From contig NW_019774736.1 in NCBI RefSeq assembly GCF_001039355.2, forward strand, positions 310,001-374,000: a DNA stretch of 64,000 bases, in the 5' to 3' direction. Of the stretch, positions 1 through 15,141 are shown piece after piece. Made by a program: the position numbers and the translations under genes. The DNA comes from Lingula anatina (Eukaryota; Brachiopoda; Lingulata; Lingulida; Lingulidae). The notes under the pieces were generated by a model that did not search any database, was not told the origin of the DNA, and saw only the letters and a program-made list of their open reading frames with translations. Position 1 is the stretch's first letter. Every line of letters begins with the position of its first letter.

Positions 1-3000
1 AACACTGCAGCTACTAATAAAACGATGACTATTTTAAGTGATTGAATTAGGGGAGGAGGGAGCGGTTGCTCGAAGAGTTGACACAAAAACGTCACGTACT
101 TTTAGTGTTTAACAAATATACTTCCGAGGCGTAAGCGTGTATTTAAAGTAAAAGCACAAGCAGTTGTTTCAGTTAACGGCCGATACAAATTAACTACAAA
201 ATGTCACATTATTGCTCTAGGTCATACTTAGATTTTAAATTAAATAAAGGCCTTTTAGGAAACCAGTGACGATGGACTTCAGTGATCAATTGTGACCATA
301 TTACACTTTACACTGGTCAGTTTTGCCACATCTTTTCTTACCCTAGGCTAAGGGCCAAAGATAAAAAAGTTGCTCAAAAGGCAACTGAACAATTTTAATG
401 TTTGAGGCTAACAGAACTATATTTTAAGCTTATTATTGTTGTTTGTTGGTTAATTAAAGCAATTCGACCAAAAAATTGAACGACTCCAGTCCCTTATTTT
501 CATATTGACAAGGTAACTGGCGCGTTATGTGGACGGCCATCCGAGTAATGAGTGCATTTAGAAAAAAATATTCAGCAGATAAAACAGCCCCGTTTCCTTG
601 TATATAAATTTGACAGAGCATCAACGTCTAGAAAGCCTTCCAGGAATTTCTAATTGATACTGTATCTTATTGCAAAGATGCTACTTTATCTTAGATAGAC
701 AATTAAATAATGCAGTTATGGCATGTAGGCTGGTTCCTCCATGTTAAACACTTACAGATTTAAACGTTAAGCATCGCTGCTTGTTTAACGTTTACCATTT
801 TTGCGGTTGTTTATGACTTAGAGCGCCATTTAAAACAGGTAAGAGGAGAGTTCCATTCTTAAAAATGAAGGTTTCAATTGTTTTTCTTTGCAGTTCACTT
901 TTAATAATTAGAGTCTAGACTCTTACATATCTTCAGAGAAATTGCCAAGCGCGTTATTCTTTGTTTGCATAAGGGCCACCGAGTGTAATCAAAATGGTTT
1001 AGACAAACGTCAGGAGTCATGGCTTCCTGAAGGATTTTGAAATTGAAAATAGGTAAGGTACGGCTTCCTTGTGTGAGTGCAGTGCATAAAATGAAAAGGA
1101 AAACGATCGATACTCCATTATATATTTGTGTATCTTGAATACCTTAAACAATTGTGAAATCTCTGGGATTTGAAAATGCTTAACAGTGTTGAATATATGG
1201 TTTAAGGATGAAACAGCAAATTATCCTTTACGAATATCAGTCACCTACTCCGGTAAAAGCACTATGTGCCCGCTGCCTAGGCGGCAAAACCAGTTATATG
1301 CCATTTACGTTTGGTTTCTGTCCATAGTTTTCTTTATAGGAATAGCACAACTTTTCTATTTATTGTGAACTAAATAGTATAGTAAGAATAACTATGGTGA
1401 GAAACCAAAGAGGAGAGAAGCAAGTAATAAACATCGACACAAGCAAAGTAATCATTAAATAAGTCACGGTTCAATTTTCACCCCATCGAGTTGCTGCTTT
1501 GCTTGTAATTGTGAACATAATCATAGAGTAGCATAAATCGATCTTTAAGTTTTTTGTGCTTTTTTATGCTTCACGACAAAACCGCTAAATGTCCCATATC
1601 CTGTCAATCGTAAATCTGTTCTTGTGAATTTGAATACCAGCATCAAAATTGACATTTTTTGGCACGTTCCACACTGAACTGCTAATTGAGGTTTGATCCC
1701 TTAAGCTATTATTTGCGGTGAGACAAACCATACTCTTTCTCTCTATGTAAGATCTTACAGTTTGACAGCTAGCTTTGAGGAGAAGATTATCGATGACTTG
1801 GTGAGTCTCCCATAGAATCCCGGTTCTGGCAACAAACGTGGAAGTCTGCTTTTTATTAAACAAGACGTTAGTGTTTGACTGTTGCGGACGTGAAAAAGAG
1901 TTCATTGAACAGAAACTAATGAAGTCAAACGTCTGCATTGTTGTATTTGTTTACAGCATGCTTTCGTTAAATCTGTGCTTGATTAGAAAAGACGCCTTAA
2001 TATTTTGGCAGGTCTTCAGAACTATTGCATGTTAATTAGACTTAAGAATTGGTCACCCCTGAGGATTGTTAGCTTGCAATCTGCACATCCACCAAGCAAT
2101 TATGTTTTCCCATTATCCTTAGTTTGTTTCTGGATCAAAATTGGCGACATGCGATTACTGTGACTAGTCTACTTCGTTGTTTGTCATATAATAGAAAGCA
2201 TGTTTCATATTGAAAGGCCCGTTTAACATTCTCAGAAAAGGGATGCGTGTATTTAAAAATCACACGAACACTAAATCGTGTCTGGCTAAATTACAGGTAA
2301 TCTGTGTACCTGGAATTCCACTCACCAACCTTAGGAGAACCTGTCAGATAGTTAATAGACTGCGCTTGTGCGAAAGCAACCAACCATCGCACAGACAATC
2401 CACTGGAAAACAAGAGAACGTGAATGTACTGCAGCTGAAAAGGCTAAAATAACCGGAAGGTAAGTAATATCATGATTATACTGTGCACTGTATACTGTTA
2501 TTACAACGCCGTATTCATCAGTACATTATTTATAGGGATATTTTTGTAACTGAACTTTTCCAGTTTAGAAAACGTACTATATAGTACATGTACTCATAAA
2601 AAGAATTGGAAAGGATTGCATTGAAAAGGGATTGTGTTAATGGCACTAGATAATACTCACCACTTCCTTATCCCTTAATAGTCTTTCCATATACATAGCA
2701 AAAAAAAGATAATATGTACGTGCTTTGAATAAAGATGATATAATGAATTCTGCTGGTAACACAAGGGGGGGCGTAAAAATCGGTGCTTATCGCTGTTATT
2801 ATGGTGCAAATCTGGTATTAATTGCAGTATTAAAATGATGCAGATTTTTACATGATTAAAATGTCTGGTGTCTGTAATTTCAGAGACGAAGAAAAATTTC
2901 GATACACAATTGAAAAAAATGAATGTAAACAGCAATTTGATATGTTTGAATATAGAATATTTCAGCTGTCTGAAACGATTATAAGAACAGATCGATTAAA

Positions 3001-6000
3001 AAAATGAAATTAGATAAATTGATGTTTGTTTGTTTTTTTTTTCATAACTTAAAAATGGGGTTTTAAGACGTTGTACACTAATATTTCGAAATTAATAGTC
3101 AAAATAGGTAAGAATGCCGAAAGAGAGACAGATAAACATACACACAGTCGGGATGGCGGGAAATCAGAAAGAGACACCGGCAGGCCGGAAAAAGCATTTT
3201 ACAATCTCTCTATATAAAAGTCAAGACAGCGACCGTTTACACTTAAATTGAATTTAGCGACATAAGCTACATAGTAGACTGCTGATAACGTACACTGTAT
3301 GTACTTGTATGCGTACACGCACTGCGAGTTAGCCTTAAGAAGCACAGTAAGAAAAGTTGCATGCATGAGGAACGCAAGGATGTCTTTTTTGTGTGTATAA
3401 TCTGATTATCATTAAACGGTGCAATACGCTGATTTTCATTTACGGACGGATTTCACGAACACCATTCCCCAAAACTAAGGTGGGATACTTGGAACGTCGC
3501 CAGTCACCTTTCATTGATATCCTTACGGAACTCCGTTGGGAACAGAGCAAATATATTAAAACAATGGGTTCTTAGGTTAAAATAATAAAACGTAGAAATT
3601 GTTTGATTTGAAGGGACTGCTCACTAATATGCAAACTAGAAAAAAGTTAATAGATGTTTTAATGGATATGGCTTTTATCTAATTTAAGTGTTTATGCAAT
3701 TTCCAGCCGGTGCGTTATACAAGCGAATAATCCGTTGCGCAACTGTGAATATTTCACTCAAATGCGTGCCCCACAGCTAGGGAAATATACAAGGGAATGT
3801 CAGTTCTTTGAGACGTTTGTTTTGCATTCTGTCCAGCGTAACGATGCGGCAACATTTAATTAAACGTCATTTCACTCAACTGCATTAAAAACATTCACTG
3901 TGTCAACAAAAGAAATAGACCATGCTTGGTCAAATCAGATGTACTTGATCCGGTTCAGTCAGCCAAGAAAGTTACAGCCTGTTAGGGTTGACTTGAAAAC
4001 ATAAGCCGTCTTTAAAGCCGAGGAACCTCTAGACCATTCATGCAATTTGCGAGGGGCACAGTGACAATTCGTCGTGCTGGCTTTCGATTGCCTTCGTATA
4101 GGATTCGCCAAGAAGGTGGGGTTGAGATAGACTTAAATAGTGTTTATCCCTAAATCCATCTGATGTAACATATAAAGCAAAAAATGTTATACCGCGATAT
4201 ATTCCGACCAAACTCTACGGGTTCAACTTAAAACTCTGAAATTTCCAGATTAGTTAATAAATTGCAGTCCCGTTTAGTACTGACGTACTCTAACCAATAT
4301 TATATTTTACATTTCACACTGAATGTTATCATTATAATTTAAGAATATTAAGTTGAACTCCTTAAGTCTTGTCCGAATGTATCGTGGAATAACATTTTTG
4401 CTATATCATTCTCAACTTCACAATGACCAGCATTCAAAAGTGAAATATGATCCGAAGTGCGTGCAAATAAAATTAACTAAATGGCATTGTAAACAGCTAC
4501 TATGTTATGGCTTTGAAGTAGTATTTCCTAATATTTCGTGAACTTTATGACTCTACGTGGTGTGAGCCGCCCTGGAGGTTACACTGCAAAGAAATTCGTG
4601 TGCTTTCATTAGAAAAACCTGAATAAAGTTGACTTTGTAAATCTCTTTGAACCTTTACTGTTTTTGACCTCGTCGAACAAAGCCTTGCAAAGTCTTTGAT
4701 AAAACCAAATAAAGTAAAAGCATTCGTGCTTCAAAATCGTTTGAATTGTTTATTTCCCCTGAACAGTGTCCCCATGCTGAAGCACTGATCTTATCTTGCC
4801 TCTTTTCAAAATAGAAAAACATATTATAATGAGATATTCGATCTAGAACCACTTGCAGTAATTGAGGATACCGGTACTTTTGTTTCGAAGTTTGTTCACA
4901 GTCAAATAAAAAGAACGACCAAGTGGATATTAAGATTAAATCTCAATAAGACAAAGCAAATAAAGAAATGGCATTGTTGCCTGCGTATGTTTCTTCTTTT
5001 TTTTTCTAAATAGAAACATTGATTTAACTCCTGCATGGTGCAGATGTTTGGTTAGCTGCATCTGAAAATGAATCATAACAAGGGCTTAATATGGGCTTAT
5101 TCAACAGAAAAAGCGATGAATCATGGGGGACCTCACTCAACATGACTGTCTTTGCGCGTGTGATAACAAATGAATGGCGCGACGTTTTATGCAGTACACG
5201 ACACGAAAAGAACTGGTGACCTAGTGGGGTGGCTGTTTGACCCTAATCGACCTCTATTAGAAACAATTTAATTCTGGCCAAAGCTAGCGCCCTGCACACC
5301 ACGTTTGACCCATAAGGTAACTAACTCTTACTTCAGGGACGCCTGGAAGAAGTTGATATGATTATTTGAGGTGGGTTATTTTATCACAATGCCTTTTGTA
5401 TTTTCTCTTTTTCCTACATTTAATTTTTCAACTTTTTCAATTTTAAGTAGTCAAGATCGATGCACCAGGTTTTTTTTTCAGCTTTTCATGTAACAAATTT
5501 CGTGTGGTTTACTATTTCCGTCCCTCCCAATGAGTTTTTTTTCTGTCTAATTTATTAGATTCTTTCTTTTCTTTTTATGAATATTTGGTTCATTGGCTCT
5601 TAAAAAAGAAGTTATTTGTGCAAGGCCTTTCTGAATATTCATTGAAATAATAGTCTCGGTAAGTACAGTATATTTCATCTGAGGAATCTGAATTTCTATA
5701 CTTCTTAATTCAACACATTTTCACAATTATCTCATGAATAAAAATGCCACAGTTAGAAATGTGACTTGGCATACAGTTGTGCTGGTGGCATTGGGGTATA
5801 TATAACAACTAGAATTCAGTTATGAATAAATATAACTCAAAGACGCCATTCTGTAGAGTGACATTGAAAGACATGATGTCAGAGGAAAAAAAACAATGTA
5901 GGCCTACTAAGCAGCTCGCCCTGGACGTTTCATCTCCAACAAAAACCAAATATTAGTAGCTTTGAGTAGGTGCATCCCTAGGCGTCAATTGAATTATGTT

Positions 6001-7548
6001 ATAAGATCTCCCGTGGAAGAAAACTAGATTTTTAAACTTGTTTTGATGACCAAGAAAACTAATGATATTCAGGGAACTATAGAGGTCAGGCTCTGATAAA
6101 ACTTGTTGTCCAAGTTTAATGTGCAAAGTGATCTTTAGTTGATTTATTTGATTGCAAGTCAACAAGAAACACATTTTACCAAATTAGGTACAAAGCAAGA
6201 AAATAGTTGTATTTTGGTTTTTCACAGATGGGTGAAGTGATTAAAATATTTGACTTACTGACACAGATTTGGGCCAGTGTAAAGATTTTGAGTACGCCTA
6301 TTTAGTTTGCGCACAATAGCCCCACAATAATCAAAACTTATTGAAAGTATCAATTGACATATATAAACAAAGAGGATATACATTTCCAAAACTTGACCAA
6401 GAGTCCTAAACATCAAAGAACGTGTTCGCACATTCACAAATTCAGCTTGTTTGGGCCATTCCAAAGATTGGATGTAAGTGTGATAAATTCACTTTCTTCT
6501 TACTTATAGTATTTTTGCTCAAATTACACAATATGCTTTTTTTCGGATAGATGCTTTGTTTTCAGACGCAAAATACATAGAATTTGTCAGCCTTCCTTGG
6601 CTAGGTTATTAGAAATGCGATCTGTGGGAACTGTACACAACATTCACTTGTGGTGGAAATTGGCCATTTAATAAAAATATATTTGAGTTTATATCTTCAA
6701 TATAATATTAAACTTTCTTAGTTGTAACTATAATACAAAATAAACACAATTAAAGCCCAACCCAAAATTTGGTCGCAGTAGATTTCCACAACGCTGCATT
6801 CCCTTACCTTCTACATTGTACCAGGGTGGCAGGTGTTATAGGCACGTTTTCCACATTTCCACCCTGTAACTTTTGGCCAGATGGAAGCAATTAAATCGCA
6901 TTCCCTGTTGTATTATGAATCCACTGGCTAGTCATCTGGCTTAAACGGCAATGTTGTCATACTAACGTATGGTTAATGAATCCGTTCTGGCAATCAGAGT
7001 TAGTAAATTTTGGTGTGTTTTTGTAATAATCGGAGGGTAACCATTTGTGTAGGTCTACGTAGTCCGAAAGCAAGTACAGATTTCAGAATAACTGCAAAAA
7101 ATCGTTTTGGTCGTAAAATGGAATTAATTATATTTCTCTGTGTCGTTTACAGTGTATTTTTGTGGAATTCTGATCCTGACATGAAGGGTTGTTATCCCTT
7201 TAACTAAAAGTGTAGGTGTAGTTGTTGTTACCACCCATAGCGTGTAGGGGTGTGAGCCTACTGAGCAGTGTCATTTTCTGTTTATCACAGTGTACAATGT
7301 ACATGTAATAGATTTAAATTCTAAAACGAAATCATGCAGACAGGTGGAAAATAATGAGTGGCGCGCCGGTTCAGGTATGATGGAATGTATGTTAATAATT
7401 ATCTGCGTGTTTAGATTTCCGACTGTCATTTCTGATATCCGTATACCCACAATATGATGGCTAATTAAGCTACATGTCTTGACCCGTTTCGTGTAAGACC
7501 ATGTGGCACGTCACGAAATCTCAGTTATCCCAGATGTCAGCTTAGATC
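1..7548. other. no gene recognised
   Basis: AT-rich, only short open frames without family resemblance. Isolated splice-donor-like sites occur (for example GTAAGTAA at 2461), but I cannot connect them to an exon chain. An upstream 5' UTR exon of the nAChR gene could lie here or in the following blocks. Confidence 0.5.
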
Positions 7549-10487
7549 TACTATATACCTGCTTCGCTTGGAAAGTGAACATTACCGTGGCAGGCCTGTT
7601 TTTAAGCGCTTTGACTGGATTGTTATCTCCGAAACGATGTCAGTATTTCGTAGTTACATGAGGGCTCAGGAAATGTATAACAATGGGAGGCACAAATGAA
7701 TTGCCAATACACCCACCCACACGTGTATTCACAAGGCAATCTTCATCCAGCTTTTACGTCGTAGGCAGCAAATACATGTACATTGCAGTGCGAAAGTACC
7801 TTAAACCGCACTTGTTTGGGATACTGTATGTGTGTCCTTTGTTATTAATATTGTTTTTTGATGTTGTTCGGTAATGTTAGGCAGTAAATGTGATGGAGTA
7901 AATGTCGGGAAAACTATGTTTGAATATTTTAGCATACATATTCTCTATGAAAGTAGTTTAATCATAAACTGATGATGGTATAAGATACATTCTTACTTTA
8001 AAAAGATATGATCAAAAAGTCGGTATATGCTTATTTCATTTCCAATATGCCTTTTTTTCTTGATGCCCCAGCCATGGATTCGATTTCCTTTGTTTTTCTA
8101 TACAGCACTATACTGTATATTTTTAATCTTGTAAACTGAAGCTTTGACTTTTCAAAAATTTAATTCAAATGACAATTTATAAGAAAAAACACGGTTCTGA
8201 CGCCGATGTTGCTCATTGAATATCCCATGTAAACAAACAACCTGCCATTGTATTGCGTATGGATATCTGTTGAAAAGTCAAGTCCACTGCTGACCTTATC
8301 TTAATCTAATTCACACATGTACATGTAACTGTTCTTAGATGCTGTCTGCGTTGCCTGTAATAGTGATAGCATGGGCAAGGGATGGTTCCTCACAGTTTAA
8401 AGAGGCTATGGTAAGAAGCCGTTAAAAAGTAGATACGTGCCATTTTGTAATATGGGTCAAGGGGGTAACAATGGACCATGACTGGATGACAGAGAAAATG
8501 TCGGCTTTCGTTTAATTATCCACGCAGTTACCATTACATTGCATAGAATCTTTCTTGCTCCTCATAAAATAAACAAATTCTCAAAAATGAACTATTGGGT
8601 AGCGTACCTTGGTCCGTCTGGGTTTTCCGTCTAGTTTTCCGAGATACCCAGATTGGAACTGACAGCACAGTTAGCTAGTGCTCTTTTACTGCTTGAACAT
8701 AACAACAAGTATTTATTGATAAACGCAAAGATTACTAGAGATGCGAGCTGTGCTGTGATCATCTGTAAATTGTATGTCAGTCGTTTTAGTGAGAAGAAAT
8801 CGATTGTGAAAACGTTCATGGCGGAACCACCCCCTCTTCACAAATAGATGGTGGAGCCATAGAAAGCGGATTCATTCTGGTTCGATTAGGTTTTTTTTTC
8901 TTCTTTACATCTTTCTTCGGTCGACTGGAAGACTAGAAATTAAATTAGTTCTCACACCTCAGTTATCCCTTGTGAAACAAAAATACTTGTACCGCGCCTG
9001 GATAGCGAGAAATTCAATTTGTTTGCATCACAGTTCATATTTCTTAAGCCAAAATACTGTATGTTGATAAAAGACATTCCCACGGGTATACCCACATTTC
9101 AAATTAAGCATAACACAATAAAAGTATTTCTTTTTTAAATAAAATTAGTATACTTTACGTTTTCTATATAAATTTCTGTATAAATGGAATTAATTTATCC
9201 TAGTGAATGTACCAGTAAGACAGAGACGCATTTTGATCTAGTGCAAACCGTGAGGCGCTATATGGGGGCCACGAAATGTGACAAGCTGCTCTTTCACGGG
9301 ATTAATACAGTGAATTAGTACAGTGAAAATATTGGTATTCCGATCGCTCTTTATGTAGATATATATATACGACGTGTTGCTTTATAAACTAATATCTATA
9401 CCCAAATACGTATAAAATGTTTGAAAAGTATAAGACAGCAAGATATTCTGTTAATAAATGTGTTCATAATCGCGGGGTTTATAGAAGTCAACCGGGATGG
9501 TGTTTTAAAACATTCGTAGACAATGTATAACGTGTGTTTAAATTTTTATGTCTCAGAAATTTATGAACGATGATACAGTGTCCAAGCTTTGAGAGAACGC
9601 AGACAAAAGTTCAGAAAAATAGTTGTTCAGGGCCTTTGTACATGTATATAGCTCTTCCGTAGGAAAATCGATCCTGGCAACGTTCTACATGTATGTGTTT
9701 TCGGGGATACAAAAATAGTGAGTCCAAGAATACGATACTACTCAACACACCAGGTATAATCATTTAAATGAAAACATTTTGTCCACTTCCATTTCGATGA
9801 TTTTCAAATAGAAGAGTTGAGAAGTTTGCGAAGCAGGTAAAGCATAAAAAATACGGCACTTTTGTGCCCCGACAGTGTTTGTTAAAATCAAACGGTGTTC
9901 AGTTTTCTTCACACTTCCTCAAAATTGTATAAAACATGCTAGAGATTCTACATACATGATATCTATGCATCTATAGTTAATTTTCTTTATCTAACCGTGA
10001 TAAGAAAAAAGCATGCATAAATTTAATAAGATTCGTAATGGCGACTCGATCATGTTGCAAGCGCATGCGAACAAAAAAAATCAATAAGCATGCCATAATC
10101 GGCTGTCAATATCAACACATCTAGTGAACGTTTATTTACGACAACGATACAACGAAGGGCTTTAAGATGCCCGACTAGTGCAGAAAATTAAGATTGTGAG
10201 CGTTAGTATAAAGGGGGAGCTTCCAGCAGGTATATCCTGTTCAAAATAGGATTTATTCCACACATTACAAGTTTTTGTGTGGGTTTAGAATGGGTTTACA
10301 TGGCAAATATGTATCAGCTGAACATTCAGGCATTCATTTTTTTTCTAAGCTACACTGTAGCATACATTTGTACAGTTATTTTCTCATTTCAACCCGTCTT
10401 CTTTTTTAGGGCATTACAGCATTCCTTCATACATGTTTTTCAAAATCGAACCACTGTTAAAATAGAGATCTGTTTCCTCATTGCTGC

Positions 10488-10526
<39 letters not shown>

Positions 10527-11351
10527 ACATATATAATTTAAAAAAAATAAATTACAATGCGCTGTGTTACATGTACCACACGACACACAACACAAACACA
10601 AAATTCTTTTTGGCAACTGTAATAGGCTTTATGATTTCTTCTAGAAATAAATAGGATGCCCTCGCGGTATCGTCTTCGGTGCGTAAAGGTGTGTTGACGG
10701 AGAAAGTTATTTTACCCTCTGACGCCCAAATTATATATCCTGCATATGAACTGCAATCCGTAAGTACACATCAATTGAAACACATTAGACATGATAACCT
10801 GTTATTAGAGCTCGCTTATAGAGGCGAGGCTTCTAAATTATTCAAAGGAGACATGGTCAAACTGTGAAAGCGCGACTAGTCAAATGACATCTGATATTGC
10901 GTCCAGGATTAAATACGTGAAGGTGAGCGTCTGAAGAGATTATTGTTAACGTTATTTATTAAGTTGACATCTGTAATAAGACTACTGTTAAATGAATACA
11001 ATATCAGTAGCCGATTCTTATGAAGTTGGTTTGTTGCTCATGAGGATTATATTGAAGTGGTCTGCAGCAGGTAAGCACTGATTCTGGTAGCTGTAACTAT
11101 TAAACATAACAATTATTAGCTGCTCTGCACGTGCTGCTTGTGCAAAGCAACTCCTTGCAAGATCTGGCGGGGGACATGAATTACTTAGTTATTATTTTTT
11201 GGTTATTGGTTTTGTATTTTGTTTGCATTTATTGAGAAGGTATGTCAGTTGTAAACATATGGATTTTGTTCGAAGACAAGCTGTTTAATTATTGCTCAGG
11301 AAGTTTGGTTTTTGAGTTGCGTGTTGCTGGAAAAATGTCGTAAGCGCAACG
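7549..11351. repeat. 3.8 kb duplicated block, copy 1
   Basis: Near-identical to 11354-15141, same orientation, offset about 3.8 kb. Differences are scattered substitutions, small indels and microsatellite length. No gene recognised: its open frames change length between copies, for example through a one-base indel near 8847 versus 12650. It contains a (CA)n tract at about 10486-10524. Probably one haplotype of a single locus. Confidence 0.9.
10486..10524. repeat. (CA)n microsatellite
   Basis: CA run in block copy 1. Its counterpart at 14277-14314 differs in length and continues into (TA)n, as expected of two alleles. Confidence 0.9.
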
Positions 11352-11353
11352 GN

Positions 11354-14275
11354 TACTATATACCTGCTTCGCTTGGAAAGTGAACATTACCGTGGCAGGC
11401 CTGTTTTTAAGCGCTTTGACTGGATTGTTATCTCCGAAACGATGTCAGTATTTCGTAGTTACATGAGGGCTCAGGAAATGTATAACAATGGGAGGCACAA
11501 ATGAATTGCCAATACACCCACTCACACGTGTATTCACAAGGCAATCTTCATCCAGCTTTTACGTCGTAGACAGCAAATACATGTACATTGCAGTGCGAAA
11601 GTACCTTAAACCGCACTTGTTTGGGATACTGTATGTGTGTCCTTTGTTATTAATATTGTTTTTTGATGTTGCTCGGTAATGTTAGGCAGTAAATGTGATG
11701 GAGTAAATGTCGGGAAAACTATGTTTGAATATTTTAGCATACATATTCTCTATGAAAGTAGTTTAATCATAAACTGATCATGGTATAAGATACATTCTAA
11801 CTTTACAAAGATTTGATCATAAAATCGGTATATGCTTATTTCATTTCCAATATGCCTTTTTTCTTCATGTCCCAGCCATGGATTCGATTCCCTTTGTTTT
11901 TCGATACAGCACTATACTGTATATTTTTAATCTTGTAAACTGAAGCTTTGACTTTTCAAAAATTTAATTCAAATGACAATTTATAAGAAAAAACACGGTT
12001 CTGACGCCGATGTTGCTCATTGAATATCCCATGTAAACAAACAACCTGCCATTGTATTGCGTAAAGATATCTGTTGAAAAGTCAAGTCCACTGCTGACCT
12101 TATCTTAATCTAATTCACACATGTACATGTACATGTAGCTGTTCTTAGATGCTGTCTGCATTGCCTGTAATAGTGATAGCATGGGCAAGGGATGGTTCCT
12201 CACAGTTTAAAGAGGCTATGGTAAGAAGCCGTTAAAAAGTAGATACGTGCCATTTTGTAATATGGGTCAAGGGGGTAACAATGGACCATGACTGGATGAC
12301 AGAGAAAATGTCGGCTTTCGTTTAATCATCCACGCAGTTACCATTGCATAGAATCTTTCTTGCTCCTCATAAAATAAACAAATTCTCAAAAATGAACTAT
12401 TGGGTAGCGTACCTTGGTCCGTCTGGGTTTTCCGTCTAGTTTTCCGAGATACCCAGATTGGAACTGACAGCACAGTTAGCTAGTGCTCTTTTACTGCTTG
12501 AACATAACAACAAGTATTTATTGATAAACGCAAAGATTACTAGAGATGCGAGCTGTGCTGTGATCATCTGTAAATTGTATGTCAGTCGTTTTAGTGAGAA
12601 GAAATCGATTGTGAAAACGTTCATGGCGGAACCACCCCCTCTTCACAAAATAGATGGTGGAGCCATAGAAAGCGGATTCATTCTGGTTCGATTAGGTTTT
12701 TTTCTTCTTTACATCTTTCTTCGGTCGACTGGAAGACTAGAAATTAAATTAGTTCTCACACCTCAGTTATCCCTTGTGAAACAAAAATACTTGTACCGCG
12801 CCTGGATAGCGAGAAATTCAATTTGTTTACATCACAGTTCATATTTCTAAAGCCAAAATACTGTATGTTGATAAAAGACATTCCCACGGGTATACCCACA
12901 TTTCAAATTAAGCATAACACAATAAAAGTATTTCTTTTTTAAATAAAATTAGTATACTTTACGTTTTCTATATAAATTTCTGTGTAAATGGAATTAATTT
13001 ATCCTAGTGAATGTACCAGTAAGACAGAGACGCATTTTGATCTAGTGCAAACCGCGAGGCGCTATATGGGGGCCACGAAATGTGACAAGCTGCTCTTTCA
13101 CGGGATTAATACAGTGAATTAGTATAGTGAAAATATTGGTATTCTGATCGCTCTTTATGTAGATATAAATACGACGTGTTGCTTTAATATCTATACCCAA
13201 ATACGTATAAAATGTTTGAAAAGTATAAGACAGCAAGATATTCTGTTAATAAATGTGTTCATAATCGTGGGGTTTATAGAAGTCAACCGGGATGGTGTTT
13301 TAAAACATTCGTAGACAATGTAAAACGTGGGCTTAAATTTTTATGTCTCAGAAATTTAGGAACGATGATACAGTGTCCAAGCTTTGAGAGAACGCAGACA
13401 AAAGTTCAGAAAAATAGTTGTTCAGGACCTTTGTACCTGTATATAGCTCTTCCGTAGGAAAATCGATCCTGGCAACGTTCTACATGTATGTGTTTTCGGG
13501 GATACAAAAATAGTGAGTCCAAAAATACGATACTACTTAACACACCAGGTATAATCGTTTAGATCAAAACATTTTGTCCACTTCCATTTCGATGAATTTC
13601 AAATAGAAGAGTTAAGAAGTTCGCGAAGCAGGTAAAGCATAAAAAATACGGCATTTTTGTGCCCCGACAGTGTTTGTTAAAATCAAACGGTGTTCAGTTT
13701 TCATCACACTTCCTCAAAATTGTATAAAACATGCTAGAGATTCTACATACATGATATCTATGCATCTATATGTGATATTATCTAACTGTGATAAGAAAAA
13801 AGCATGCATAAATTTATAAGATTCGTAATGGCGACTCATTCATGTTGCAAGCGCATGCGAACAAAAAAAAAATCAATAAGCATGCCATAATCGGTTGTCA
13901 ATATCAACACATCTGGTGAACGTTTTTTTACGACAACGAAACAACGAAGGGCTTTAAGATGCCCGACTAGTGCAGAAAATTTAGATTGTGAGCGTTAGTA
14001 TAAAGGGGGAGCTTCCAGCAGGTATATCCTGTTCAAAATAGGATTTATTCCACACATTTCACGTTTTTGTGTGGGTTTAGAATGGGTTTACATGGCAAAT
14101 ATGTATCAGCTGAACATTCAGGCATTCAATTTTTTTCTAAGCTACACTGTAGCATACATTTGTACAGTTATTTTCTCATTTCAACCCGTCTTCTTTTTTA
14201 GGGCATCACAGCATTCCTTCATACATGTTTTTCAAAATCGAACCACTGTTAAACCAGAGATCTGTTTCCTCATTG

Positions 14276-14330
<55 letters not shown>

Positions 14331-15141
14331 ATTTTAAAACAACTTAATTACAATGCGCTGTGTTACCACACGACACACAACACTAACACAAAATTCTTTT
14401 TGGCAACTGTAATAGGCTTTATGATTTCTTCTGGAAATAAATAGGATGCACTCGCGGTATCGTCTTCGGTGCGTAAAGGTGTGTTGACGGAGAAAGTTAT
14501 TTTACCCTCTGACGCCCAAATTATATATCCTGCATATGAACTGCAATCCGTAAGTACACATCAATTGAAACACATTAGACATGATAACCTGTTATTAGAG
14601 CTCGCTTATAGAGGCGAGGCTTCTAAATTATTCAAAGGAGACATGGTCAAACTGTGAAAGCGCGACTAGTCAAATGACATCTGATATTGCGTCCAGGATT
14701 AAATACGTGAAGGTGAGCGTCTGAAGAGATTATTGTTAACGTTATTTATTAAGTTGACATCTGTAATAAGACTACTGTTAAATGAATACAATATCAGTAG
14801 CCGATTCTTATGAAGTTGGTTTGTTGCTCATGAGGATTATATTGAAGTGGTCTGCAGCAGGTAAGCACTGATTCTGGTAGCTGTAACTATTAAACATAAC
14901 AATTATTAGCTGCTCTGCACGTGCTGCTTGTGCAAAGCAACTCCTTGCAAGATCTGGCGGGGGACATGAATTACTTAGTTATTATTTTTTGGTTATTGGT
15001 TTTGTATTTTGTTTGCATTTATTGAGAAGGTATGTCAGTTGTGAACATATGGATTTTGTTCGAAGACAAGCTGTTTAATTATTGCTCAGGAAGTTTGGTT
15101 TTTGAGTTGCGTGTTGCTGGAAAAATGTCGTAAGCGCAACG
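11354..15141. repeat. 3.8 kb duplicated block, copy 2
   Basis: Begins directly after a single N at 11353 with the sequence found at 7549 and continues past the end of copy 1 into unique DNA. It holds (CA)n and (TA)n at about 14277-14330. No gene recognised. Confidence 0.9.

Noticed and set aside
12458-12850. 130-codon open frame
   Set aside because: The allelic counterpart at 8653-8847 is cut to 64 codons by a one-base indel, so the frame is not under coding constraint.
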